Of a stretch of DNA of 64,000 nucleotides, positions 54,103 through 64,000 are shown piece by piece; the stretch's first letter is position 1; each line of letters begins with the position of its first letter. Made by a program: the position numbers and the translations under genes. A model generated the notes under the pieces. It was given only the letters and a program-made list of their open reading frames with translations, did no database searches and was not told the DNA's origin. Origin of the DNA: Panicum virgatum (Eukaryota; Streptophyta; Magnoliopsida; Poales; Poaceae); contig NC_053146.1 of the NCBI RefSeq assembly GCF_016808335.1, positions 38,002,470-38,066,469 of the forward strand, given 5' to 3'.

Positions 54103-54530
54103 TACAATACTCCAATAGTTTGGCCCTGTTTGGATCCAACTTATTATACTACAATAGATTATACTCCCTTTGTCTCAAATTATTACAACATCTCCAAAAG
54201 CTGTATCTTGGAAGAATTAGTTAAAAAAAGAAAAGGAAGATAAAAAACTCTCATCCAATAGAAACTCTATCTACCTCGTCTTCTATCCTCGTTTTCTATT
54301 CAGGGGTGCCGTTGGGCGTCTTTGCCTAGTGCTGAACGCTAGCCATCCCTTTTTGAATTTTGGAGAAGCTGTTGGATTTTATCCCTTTTTCGCTAGCTAT
54401 TTTGTTTTACATAATAGCTATATCAGAATTTTAGTTATTCATAGATACAAGAGCTCTTGGAGATGCTCTTAGTCGTTTTGGCTTTTCTAGATATATATAG
54501 ACTTTACTATGCACCTAGACATAATATATA
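54103..54530. other. MITE debris
   Basis: Ends ACATCTCCAAAAGCTG (about 54187) and AGAGCTCTTGGAGATGCTC (about 54448) are loosely inverted, suggesting a small diverged MITE. GGCCCTGTTTGGATCC and CTCCCTTTGTCTCAAA at 54123-54180 are pieces of others. Confidence 0.45.
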
Positions 54531-55423
54531 GAGTAAAATACACAAGAGGTCCACCAACTTGTAAGGGTGTGCCATTTAGGTTCACGAACTCCAAAAGTGC
54601 ATATTTAGATCCATCAACTTGTAATTCGTGTCACTTAGGTTCGTAAACTATGAAAGTGTATTTTTAGGTCCATAAACTTGTAATTTGTGTCACTTAGATC
54701 CATAAACTCCGAAATTGCAATTTTAGGTTCATAAACTTCATCCATGAGCAATTATGTGGCTACAGACTCTTAAAGGTCGCCCCTATATAGTTGTCCATTA
54801 ATATCTTTTAACCCCTCATCAAGAACCACTTTGGGTTGACCCAAGTCTAACATCGTCACAAGATTTTTCGCCACAACAACTTGCACCACCATATCCGCCA
54901 CCACACCACGGAAGATATAATATCCCCTACCATGGTACACATGTTGTTGAGTCCCTCTATAACTTGCTCCAACTTTCCAGAGCAATCACCCCTACTCTCC
55001 ACCCATATTATGGGGTTATATCTGGATATAAGGTCCATAACTCACTAATGGCAGTTCAGAAGCCCCCTTTGAATCCCAATATATGTCAATAACCTCCAAA
55101 ATAAGTCTTTCTTCCCCCCTCCCCTCCCTACGCACTTGATTTGAAATTGGGGCTCAAATTTCACCATTCTGATGAAACTCCAGTAATGTGTGGGAACCGT
55201 GTAGATTCATGTTGGTGCGATATCAGTGCATGAAGTCTAGGTGGAGGGGTATGGACTTAGGTGACACAAATTACAAGTTTATGGACCAAGGAATGAACTT
55301 TCAGAGTTCGTGGACCTAAGTGACACAAATTACAAGTTTATAGACATAGAAATACAATTTTGAAGTTGATGGACCTAAGTGACACCCTCCTATAAGTTGA
55401 TGGACCTCTGGTACATTTTACTC
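54531..55423. mobile_element. Mutator-like element, 893 bp
   Basis: Ends GAGTAAAATACACAAGAGGT and, inward from the right, GAGTAAAATGTACCAGAGGT. Long arms contain repeated GGTCCATAAACTTGTAATTT / AAATTACAAGTTTATGGACC phrases. The perfect 9-bp duplication TAATATATA lies at 54522-54530 and 55424-55432. The interior has no captured gene and no transposase. Confidence 0.92.
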
Positions 55424-55448
55424 TAATATATATCTAGATGCATATCAA

Positions 55449-55580
55449 AAAGAGTAAATTGCACTATATGTTCCCAAACTTGTCCCAAAGTTCCACATAG
55501 GTCCCTAAACTCTCAAATCATGCATCTGGGTTCCTAAACTCTGTTAAGTGGTTCATCAGAGGTCCCAAACGCGTCATGTG
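55449..55580. mobile_element. Orphan MULE-type terminal repeat
   Basis: GAGTAAATTGCACTATATGT followed by TCCCAAACTTGTCCCAAAGT has the style of GAGTAAA-type MULE ends, but no inverse partner was found. It merges into the truncated gag to its right. Confidence 0.5.
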
Positions 55581-56021
55581 AGCTTTCCATGCTGATTTGG
55601 CATGCCACATGGCGCCACGCTGGACGTCAATGGTCATCGGTGGGCTGGTTGGTAGCTGCTCCTGAGGTGGAGAGCCTTGCCCCAGCTGTGTCTTCGTTGC
55701 TGGGAACAAAGTGTTGGCGACCTCATTCGCGATCTGCGGAGTGTTGCAGGAGTTGGGTTCCTCTATCTTGCTTTGGAGATAGGATCTACCGGCAGCGATC
55801 ATGACGCTTTTCATCTCGGCGGTGAGCTTATCAATGGCAGCCTCGCTATCTAGCTTGGCCTGGACGCCCGTGATGGTTGCGCCGTGGATTTGCGCCTTCT
55901 CGATGTCATGGAGGCGGGTGTTGAGATTGACGAGCTATTGGTGCACCTCATCGAACTTGTCACGTAGGTTGGTGGAGAACTGCTGGAGGAGTTGCTTCAT
56001 GATGGTGGCGGTGGAGGCCAT
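55518..56021 (-). pseudogene. Ty3-type gag N-terminal fragment
   Basis: On the - strand from 56021: MASTATIMKQLLQQFSTNLR, KFDEVHQ then an in-frame stop (near 55934), LVNLNTRLHDIEKAQIHGAT and KLDSEAAIDKLTAEMKS. This is the coiled-coil-like N-terminus of grass Ty3-type gag. It is truncated at about 55518. Confidence 0.65.
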
Positions 56022-56058
56022 GGGTGCCCGAAGGATCGAATTGGTCTCCGGATTCCAG

Positions 56059-56546
56059 TGTAACAAGCGTGACCGGGAGGTGGTGGCGGCGGCGGCGGCG
56101 TTACGGTTTAGGGCAGCGGCGGCGGTGGGAGAAAAGGAGGGGGCGGCAGTGCTAGGGCAGAGAGAGAGGAGAGGAGGTCAGTGCAGCGAGAGGAAGGAGA
56201 GGGAGGAGATAAGCGTTTCAGCGATTACTTTCTTGATCTCAATGATTACATGGTCCTAGTATTTATAGTCCCTAAGAGACTTGACCCCTAAGTAATTCTA
56301 GAAGATCCTTATAAGATTGGATTCTCCTTTGCAGCTAACAAACTCTGATTCCTTAACTAATCAATCTCTTTCCAAAACCTCCTAGGACTCGATATGGTAA
56401 CTAGATAGCGACGACGGCAGCAGCGGCTCCACCCGGCGCGCGGCCCTTTTAGGGCACGGCGTTGGGGGGCGCCCGGTGCCCCATCTTGGGCCCTCGCTGG
56501 TCCGTTTGTTCCGTCAAGGATGGCGACCTGTGTTGGGCGTGTTACA
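56059..56546 (-). repeat. 5' LTR of a truncated Ty3-type retroelement
   Basis: 488 bp bounded by TGTAACA and TGTTACA. On the - strand it holds a TATA box (CTATAAATAC near 56260) and a C/T-rich leader. Immediately inside is CTGGAATCCGGAGACC, starting TGG like a tRNA primer-binding site, followed by the gag ATG. Confidence 0.7.
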
Positions 56547-56970
56547 CTTCGTCATAACTATAGAATCCATGTATACAATAGTTTTGTTCTTCTTTCTAGT
56601 GAGATCAATAGCTTTGTTTTAGCTATAAACCTTAAGTACTCTTATGTGGAACACCTTTTGACAACATTTTACAATTCATTGAGACAACACTGGTTCAGAA
56701 ACATACTGATTATTGCTTATATAATATTTTACCTTGTCTAGCCAAGCCACAAAGTAGAAGCACCACCACCAAGTCGCAGCCAAGCCTCCACCTTTGTCAA
56801 GCGCCGCTGCAACCCCAATTCCATTCACGCAGGCGTTCGCTGGATTCTTGTCCGGTGAATGGTTGGTCCACTCGTGCACCGACGGCATCTTCTGCCGTAT
56901 CAACCTCGGTGCTCAACCATCTATATAGTTGCAGGTACAAATGGACTAATGTTTTCAATCCAGCTTATGC
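56547..56970. other. Intergenic, no gene
   Basis: AT-rich left part and a short protein-like but unassigned right part. Flank of the CACTA element. Confidence 0.35.
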
Positions 56971-57304
56971 CACTACTCCAAAAAACGATTTGTAGCAACG
57001 GCTTTTTTTTAGGGGCGGACACAAATTTGACCCGTTGGTACAAATGATCGTTGGTACTGTAGCAATTGAGCTGCCTCTAGAAATACCCGCCCCTACAAAT
57101 GTCATCCCTGCAAATGGGTTGGAAACCAAATTATACCCAGACCAATCCATTCTCATTAGGGAAATTAATATTACCCACACCACTCCAAACCACCACCACC
57201 ACAAACCAATCCAACCCAAACATTTCAGCTCATGATGTAATAAACTATTACCCAAACTATGGTTACAACCCAATAAGAACCCATTTTCCCAAAAAAAATT
57301 TATA

Positions 57305-57885
57305 GTGTAGATTTTGCCACACCGTTTTGCACAGAATAGCTTTCAGTTATACTGAGCAATCTCCAACAAATTTCAATTAATTTCAATAAAATTTTATAAT
57401 ATGAACGCGAGGTTTTATTTCTAGGGTCCAGCTCTTGACGTGAGACCCACGTGTAATTCTAGCCACACTGCTTTGCACAAAGTAGTTGCTAGTTATATCG
57501 AATCATCTCCAACAAATTTCAGTCAATTTCAATAAAATTTTATAGTGTGAACATGAGATTTTATTTCTAGGGTCCGGCTCTTGACATGGGACCCACATAT
57601 AATTCTAGCCACGCTGCTTTGCACAGAATAGCTCCTAGTCATACTGAGTCACCTCCAACAAATTTCAATCAATTTCGATAAAATTTTATAGTGTTAACAC
57701 GAGGTTTTATTTCTAGAGCCCGGCTCTTGACGTGGGACCTACATTTAATTCTAGCCACATTGCTTTGCACAAAGTAGATGCTAGTCATACTGAGCCATCT
57801 CCAATAAATTTCAGTCAATTTCGATAAAATTTTATAATGTGAACGCGAGATTTTATTTCTAGGGTCCGGCTCTTGCGGGACCAAC
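57305..57885. repeat. Minisatellite in the CACTA 5' region, about 146-bp unit x4
   Basis: Four tandem copies, each with TTCTAGCCACRYTGCTTTGC, AGTCATACTGAGYCATCTCC, AATTTCARTCAATTTCRATA and GAGRTTTTATTTCTAGGGTC. The phase is held at about 146 bp (for example TTCTAGCCAC at 57457, 57603 and 57750). Confidence 0.88.
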
Positions 57886-58785
57886 ACACACACACATATA
57901 TAGTCATACTGTTTTGCATAAAGAATCCATTTCAGCCCACTTCAATCCACTCCAATCCATATTTATATAAAACCCGGTCCACCCACCCCATTAGCTAATA
58001 CAACCCATTTGAATCCACCCAAATACAATCCATATCAAAACCCAAACCATTAAACTCATTTCAACCCAAACCATTAGCAGGGCTAGCCGTCCCTACAAAT
58101 ACCATTTGTGGGGGCGGTTCACCCCCCAACCCGTCCCTAAAAATATGTGTATAAATTCTGCCTTCTTCCTTCTCCCGACCCTCCATTGTCGGCTCAGGAG
58201 AGGAGCTCCCCCAATATTTAAAAAAAAGAAGGGGGGGGGGATTTTCAACTTGATTTCCTTCAAGTTAGGGGCTCTAGGAGGTAAGTTAACACTAAATTCT
58301 TGTCATTTGTAAGCTCTTTTGTTAGATTTATGGCTCAAATGGAGCTCTCTTTGCCTCTCACTAGATCTAGATCTCCATGTTGTGGATTAGCCATTTGAGA
58401 CACTATTTGCCTCAAACTTTTGGACGAAGTTGTGCTATTTTAGTAGGAGAACAAGATTATCTAATCATTTGTACTAGATTTATATGTTTTACCCCATATT
58501 TCTAAGTAAATTATTTACTAGATCTATGGAGGAGGAGTGAGAAGAAGTTTTTTTTCCTATTTTTACACATATGCATGATATTTTTTTAAGATGTGGTACG
58601 ATAATAGGTTTTAATTTATCTATGATCTTTGGTTTTAATTTTCTCATTTAGTATTATGTTAATTACCTTTCTTCAATATCTACTCATTTACAGAGGTATA
58701 TTTTTATTGTCATTTATGGTTTTTCTTGGAGATAAGAATTTTTTAATGTTTTAATCTATTATTTATTATTTGTTATTGTTCGCAG
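57886..58785 (+). other. CACTA leader region
   Basis: Non-coding. Repeated AACCCATTT / CAATCCA motifs occur to 58080, followed by a transcript-leader-like stretch. A CGCAG acceptor abuts the transposase ATG, suggesting an intron in the 5' leader. Confidence 0.45.
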
Positions 58786-60426
58786 ATGGATAGGGCATGG
58801 ATGTACAATGCAAATAGGATGGGTGCATATTTTCGTGGAGAGCTTGATAAATTCATTAAAGTTGCGGAGAACTACGCAAGAAAGGAGAAGACACAGTTGA
58901 TACATTGCCCTTGCAGAGCTTGCGAGAATTTGAAAGTATTTAGCGACCCAACTACAATCAGATCGCATGTGATGGTGAGTGGTTTTATTAAGGACTACAC
59001 GATCTGGAAGAAATATGGCGAGACGGATGCTCCCCCTCCGACGAATAATCCACTGGATGAAATCATACGAGGCGAGGAGTTGGATAGAATGTTTGATGCT
59101 TATTATGATTTTGGCAGAGATGATGATGGTGTCAGCGTTGATGATGGAGCGGGTGGATTCCATAGTGATGATGTCGATGACAGGCCCATCGATAGTGATA
59201 GTAGTGAAGATGAACTTGACGACGGAGATTTTCTGAGCCAGTTGTTGCGCCACACCAAAGAGGAGGTATTGGCTACTAGTGCCAGGGGGTTACCAAACTT
59301 CGAGACTGTGAGAAAATCAACAGAGAAAAATATATATGAACGATCAAAGGGATGCCCGAAACACTGGACCGTCCTTCATTTCATATTGGAGCAGTTGACT
59401 CTGAAGGCTAAGCATAGTTGGTCATATGGTAGTTTCAATGATCTGCTGCGTATCTTGGCTTGGTTGCTTCCAAAGCCCTATAAAGTGCCAGCCAACACAT
59501 ACCGAGCCAAGAAGCTTGTTAGTCCTTTCACGATGGGTGTTGAAAGAATCCCTGCATGTCCAAATCATTGTATTTTGTATCGTGGGGATACTTTCAAAGA
59601 CCTGAAGGAATGCCCTGTATGTTCTGCAAGTCGGTACAAAAACAATGCGGGTTACTGTAGTGATGACAATCAAGGTCCATCCATTGAGACAGACGACGCT
59701 ACTTTAGGCATTTCTGAAAAGCAGAGCAAAATTCCCGTCATGGTTATGTGGCACCTCCCAGTTTCCGATCGCCTTAGGCGTTTCTTCTCGAACCCAAAGG
59801 ATGCTGAGCTGATGCGATGTTGTAATTCAGATCAGTGCAAGAAGGGTGACAAAAAGCTCTGACATCCATCTGATGCTCGGTAGTGGAAGGAATTCGATGA
59901 CAAGTATTATCTGGAATTTGGAAATGATCCGAGAAATGTTCAGTTTGCGTTGAGTACGGATGGAATGAATCCGTTTGGTGAAAGAAATAGCACCCATAGC
60001 ACATGGCCAGTGATACTGACAATGTACAATCTGCCTACATGGTTGTGCCAGAAGAGGAAGTATCTTTTGCTATCTGTGCTTATACAGGGCCCCAAGCATC
60101 CTCGTATCGATATATATGTTTTTCTTGAGACTCTGATGCAAGAGATGGAAACTTTATGGAAGGAGGGTATCAATATCTTTGATGGTTTTGCACGGCAGCC
60201 CATTAATCTTAGAGTTATTATATTCATTACCATCCATGATTACCAGACATTATTTGTCTTTTCAGGACAGGTCAAAGGTAGGACGGGATGCACGGTGTGC
60301 GTGGATGGCACTGTATCGTCTTTTCTTGAAGGTTCTCGAAAGGTAGTTTACCTTGGGTACAGACGCTTCCTGGTGGAAGGACATAGGTTGTTGGTGTTTA
60401 CCGCCAAGCCTGCTCAGGGATACCCT
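58786..60426 (+). pseudogene. TNP2-like CACTA transposase, two premature stops, truncated
   Basis: MDRAWMYNANRMGAYFRGEL opens the transposase-associated domain (about residues 1-80, with CPCRACEN). An acidic linker (DSDSSEDELDDGDF) follows, then the TNP2 region: CPKHWTVLHFILEQLTLKAK, ACPNHCILYRGD, CPVCSASRYK and, further on, DGMNPFGERNSTHSTWPVIL, YNLPTWLCQKRKYLLLSVLI and RKVVYLGYRRFL. The frame is unchanged across TGA at 59860-59862 and TAG at 59881-59883, probably from CGA and CAG. The C-terminal half is lost to the LTR insertion at 60427. Confidence 0.9.
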
Positions 60427-61500
60427 TGATAGTAGGGTTTGTAGGTAGGGATCGACTGCTCTAGAACTCGATGGTACAAGGAACACAAAGATTTAGACAG
60501 GTTCGGGCCGCGAGTTTGTATAATACCCTACGTCCTGTGTGGTTTGTATTGCCTTTGGTGTTGATGATTGTTTGGAGGGGGTCCCTGCCCGCCCTTATAT
60601 ATCCAGGGGGACAGGGTTACATGGAAAGTCCTAGCCGAGTACAGTTGGAGTCCTACTACAACACGATCGGGTAGTTTCTTTTGTACTGCAGCTAGTTCTA
60701 CGCATATCTGAGTAGTTACAAAAGAGGTAAGGTACATCCATGAGCTATCCCTTACTCTAGAACATTCTATGCCTATAAGCAGTCCCGCTGCCCCGGGTCT
60801 CCTTGAGCAAGGCTAAGTCTCCTTGATCTTTTCTTGTAATTGAAATGGCGTGTGGGCCGGTAGTACTGTGAAACAAATACTGGATATTTGTTGTAATGTT
60901 AAGTACTCGTTTAGTATTTGGATTATGAAATCCTTTGATGTGTCGAGTAGTTGTACTCGAGGATCCTGAGTGTAGGCAGCATCGGGCCCACTCAGTCATA
61001 AAAGCAGATACATAAAATTGTATCCGTAAGTGCCTTAATAGGCAAGGCCTTTCTCGATTAGAATCGAGTTTGTATGGTTCTGAAACCATGGTGCTGACCG
61101 GTTAGGATTGAATCCCTCGGGATCAACCAAGTGGGAATAGCACTAGAAGATGAAAGAAGCCGTAGCTTAGAATAGATTTCCTTTTTGGAGGAAAATTTTC
61201 AATTAGCACACAGCTAATGCGGACTTTGTTGTCCAAATGGGGGGAAGAACTCTTATTGAGTATTTAGGAGGTATAAGAAGTTTCTTGATGGACAAGAAGA
61301 CAGGCAGCTCTCGACAACTACTCAGAGTACTAAGGGAGAACAGGAATTCTCTTTGTATCTCGAGCAAGCGAGTAGTACCCGTCAAGTACTCGAGACAAAA
61401 AGATTATGTATTGAAGATTCCCATAGTACACTAAGCAAGCGGGAAACTTGTGTCGACTTATTTTAGAGTATCAAGAACTCATCTGTACTCCTTGTAGGGT
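60427..61500 (-). repeat. LTR end and flank of a minus-strand LTR retroelement
   Basis: The junction with the transposase falls at TGATAGTAGGG, an LTR terminus as read from the - strand. A TATA box on the - strand (GGATATATAAGGG, about 60592-60604) lies about 170 bp from the end, as in an LTR. The inner boundary of the LTR could not be set. Confidence 0.6.
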
Positions 61501-61559
61501 TTATGTAGTTGACTAGTTAGGATGGACCTTGTTTGGTTACCCAGATAGTATGCAACTAT

Positions 61560-62300
61560 TTGCCAAACTACACGATCGTATCGAGTAGTATGTCCCATTA
61601 ATGGACTGGATTAATTTCTAGAATAGGATTGTTAGGATTGAACTCCGTTGAGTTAACTAAGATGTGAATATTCTAGAAACATCCTAAACTTACTCGAGTA
61701 GGGCGAGTAAGGTGTCCTACTTGAGGACTGGAGTAACTCTAAGGCAAGTCTGTTAGGTACTAACCCCGTCAGGTTGTCCAAGACGAAGGTGCCGAAAGAG
61801 TATCAAAGACCTACTCGAGCCAGTGAGTAGGGTGTCCTTTTAACCAAGGACTGGAGTAATCCGTAAGACAGAACTGTTAGGTACGAACCCCGTCGGGTTG
61901 CCCAAGACGTAAATGTCAAAGGGATATCCAAAACTTACTCGAGCAGGGCGAGTAAGGTGTCCTTTTAATCAAGGACCGGAGTAATCTGTAAGACAGAACT
62001 GTTAGGTACGAACCCCGTTGGGTTGCCCAAGACGTAAATGTCGAAGGGATATCCAAAACTTACTCAAGCAGGGCGAGTAAGGTGTCCTTTTAATCAAGGA
62101 CTGGAGTACCTCTTAGGGCAAGTTTGTTAGGTACTAACCCCGTCGGGTTGCCCAAGATGAAGGTGCCGAAAGAGTATCCAAGACCTACTCGAGCAAGGCA
62201 AGTAGGTTGTCCTTCCGGAGGACTAGAGTGTCTTTTAGGACAGAACTGTTAGGTACGAACCCCGTCGGGTTGCCCAAGATGTAAATGTCGAAAAAGCACT
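61560..62300. repeat. Tandem repeats, about 123-bp unit x6, in the LTR retroelement
   Basis: TGTTAGGTACGAACCCCGTC then GGGTTGCCCAAGACG recurs with starts near 61630, 61751, 61875, 62000, 62125 and 62247. Between them lie TACTCGAGCAGGGCGAGTAA and GGTGTCCTTTTAATCAAGGA. Confidence 0.88.
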
Positions 62301-62557
62301 CAAGTGTGAACCATAAAGACTACTCGATAGCTGCTCTAGTGCCAAGCAAGACTTTCGAGATGGGGTTTTGGTCGTGTGAGCGAGAGCCAAGTAGTCGATA
62401 TAGGAGAAATCAGCTTTATTTGGATTTGTCGAAATTACAATAACTGTAAAGTGACAGACTCTGACTCTTAAGACCTACCCCTTGCTCGTTGGACGTGAGC
62501 AATGGTTTACATGAATAAATTTATTTGAAGATAAAACTAGTCGATACAGGGGTCGAC
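62301..62557 (-). other. Internal non-coding part of the LTR retroelement
   Basis: Between the tandem repeats and the gag stop. No pol gene is present. Confidence 0.45.
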
Positions 62558-63966
62558 TAGATTTGTGGAAGGGTCTCCTTCATTAGAGGTGCTCCAAGGG
62601 CCTTGCAGAGTGAGTCACACTGGTAAATCGTGTGAGAGCTCTTTGGGTGGATGAAGCACTTGCGTAGCAGTACTTTGTTGATCCTGTTTCTGCTCTGAGA
62701 CGATTCACCTTGATGCTGGGTGCATGGTTTACCCTGAGGACGGGCACTAATGGTTGCCGGCTTGTGCTTTTTGCAGGATGCGGAAACCTTTGGCGGGATG
62801 CGGTAGTTGGAAGAAGGGCTGTACGCCTCGACTTCCTACCATTCCTTTCTCCTTGAGATGATGATGTTGCGCGCATCACGCCCAACATTGATCACACTGC
62901 GGAGGTCGCAGTTGGAGTAGTCGTAGTTGTTGCCTTGTTGTTCTTGTAGGGTGTTAGCGAGGCGATGACGCTTGAACGCCCTCTTTTGGTTGAGCTGGCG
63001 ACAACGTTCGTAGAGGTCTTCTGCTGGATTCTGCTCGTCCAGTTGGATGGTGACGGTCACCGCTGGAGGAGGAGGAGGAGCAGGTAGATCCTCATTGGTG
63101 GTAGCTTGGGCTTCTGTGATTGTAGGAGTAGTAGTTTTCGTGTTGTCGGAAAGGTACTCGTTGAAATCATCAGAATTGCAGTCGTCGAGGTTGAGACACT
63201 CCGTGGGATCACCCTCAGGTTCTTCGGCGATACGAACCATGAGGATTTTACGGCAAAGGTCTTGAATTTCTTGGTCTTGTTTACCTGAGGATGGATCTAG
63301 AGGAGTGCTCTATTGGTAGGGCAGATCCACTGGTTGTGAGCTGGAGGCGTTGGGATCTTGTGCCTTCCTGAGATGCACCGTCCGTCCTTGCGGCGTTGCA
63401 TATATAATCAGGTTAGGGATGGAGTCCTGATCGGACTTGAGGTTTTTAGCTGAGCTGGACTCGACTTGTTTACTATACTAGATTAGGTCATCCAGCTGTT
63501 CCGCCGAATCGGAAGAGTACTCGGATTCGGAGTCGGTTAGCCCACCGATTTTTGAGTATGTATGCTTTGGGTGAGCGAGAAGCGGTATGCCCATCTCTAC
63601 ATGGAGGGCATTCTCGTTCGTCCAGTGTAGCCATGATTGAGTAGGAGTTAGCCCCTCAGGTTCCTTAATCCAGGGTTTGTCATAGATTGAGTCGCTGGAT
63701 TGTTCTGGAGCCTGGGCTTTTCCCTTTTTAAGCTTGGCCAGTTTCCAAAGAGCATCAGCGTGTTTGGGTGGGCTGGTCATAGCATCCATGAACAGCTCGA
63801 CATTGTCTGACCATTCTTCGAGATCGTCGAACGGTTCAAAGTTCTCGAGACCGTTCATGAAGCGATCAAAGTCTTGATCGAATTTGGACTCGACTGGTTT
63901 CGGAGTCCGAGTGTGAGCAGGTTTTGGTGAAGGGCTCTGAGGTATCTTGGAGATAGACGGTCCCAT
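62558..63966 (-). pseudogene. Gag of a Ty3-type, probably non-autonomous retroelement
   Basis: First part from 63966: MGPSISKIPQSPSPKPAHTR, FDRFMNGLENFEPFDDLEEW and LTDSESEYSSDSAEQLDDLI, stop at 63478. Second part from 63240: MVRIAEEPEGDPTECLNLDD, then RCRQLNQKRAFKRHRLANTL, CDLRSVINVGRDARNIIISR. After a frame change it ends HPKSSHTIYQCDSLCKALGA before a stop at 62558-62560. This HP..SHT..QC..L end is seen in grass Ty3-type gags. The central gag and all of pol are missing, so other elements must supply the enzymes. Confidence 0.65.
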
Positions 63967-64000
63967 CCGAATAAGCCGGGGGTTTGTCTCACCAGCTCCC
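63967..64000 (-). other. Window edge inside the retroelement leader
   Basis: Upstream (on the - strand) of the gag start. The 5' LTR should lie to the right of the window. Confidence 0.3.

Larger units (their letters stand above)
56971..60426 (+). mobile_element. CACTA (En/Spm) transposon, 5' part
   Basis: Starts CACTACTCCAAAAAACG. Subterminal motifs CCCGCCCCTACAAAT and GTCCCTACAAATACC / GGGGCGG occur at 57000-57110 and 58085-58140. They are followed by a TNP2-like transposase. The element is interrupted by an LTR retroelement at 60427, and its right end is beyond the window. Confidence 0.85.

Noticed and set aside
57305..62300. Centromeric-type satellite
   Set aside because: The 146-bp and 123-bp arrays have only four and six copies and sit inside a CACTA transposon and an LTR element.
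1..64000. A novel bacterial-type defence, phage or plasmid system
   Set aside because: Spliced exons, nuclear tRNA and grass transposons show plant nuclear DNA; no operon, phage or restriction genes.

Overview
This is nuclear DNA from a grass (Poaceae), probably panicoid. The evidence is GC-rich 5' exons beside AT-rich introns, and grass-type transposons: CACTA elements with GCCGTGTGCC subterminal repeats, Pack-MULEs with GAGT termini, small GGCCYTGTTTGG elements and Helitrons ending in GCAACGCACGGGC..CTAG. The species cannot be fixed from sequence alone. There are no bacterial features.

Only one gene looks intact: a 14-exon gene on the + strand (coding 28712-41403). Its spliced frame is open throughout and gives about 558 aa. 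It resembles GTF3C5, the Tau95-like subunit of RNA polymerase III factor TFIIIC. Two of its 13 introns carry U12-type (minor spliceosome) sites: an AT-AC intron at 32615-33227 and a GT-AG intron at 40506-41236. Its introns hold an antisense RTE-type LINE with a long open ORF, a short retroposon tail and a small solo LTR. A nuclear-type tRNA-His gene lies downstream on the - strand (46653-46724).

Left side (1-28 kb), mostly layered transposons. A decayed Helitron helicase with its 3' terminus (1-2773) lies next to a Ty3-type LTR (3363-4931). Then come an F-box-like relic, a small CACTA element and a Pack-MULE with 9-bp target duplications (7418-8747). A decayed gag-like gene (9545-10440) and two hAT elements with perfect 8-bp duplications follow (11270-12307, 12677-13118). 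A class III chitinase-like/xylanase-inhibitor pseudogene (15633-16543, -) precedes a 3.1-kb long-arm inverted-repeat element holding a second Helitron fragment (16918-20052). Two nested Pack-MULEs (20491-23135 and 20706-21954) carry a captured LURP-one-related gene. A third MULE (24324-26036) contains a hAT element, and its right target duplication is split by a MITE.

Right side (41-64 kb): MITEs, three F-box-like relics, and an internally deleted L1 LINE (49640-52800) whose zinc-knuckle codons are interrupted by a CACTA element. Next come another MULE (54531-55423), a 5' piece of a Ty3-type retroelement with one LTR (55518-56546, -), and a CACTA transposon with a TNP2-like transposase (56971-60426). 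That transposase is broken by two stops and by a minus-strand, gag-only LTR retroelement running to the window end.

Apart from GTF3C5 and the tRNA the window is a stratified transposon landscape. Boundaries were called where terminal repeats and target-site duplications could be read directly, and these give the order of insertion.
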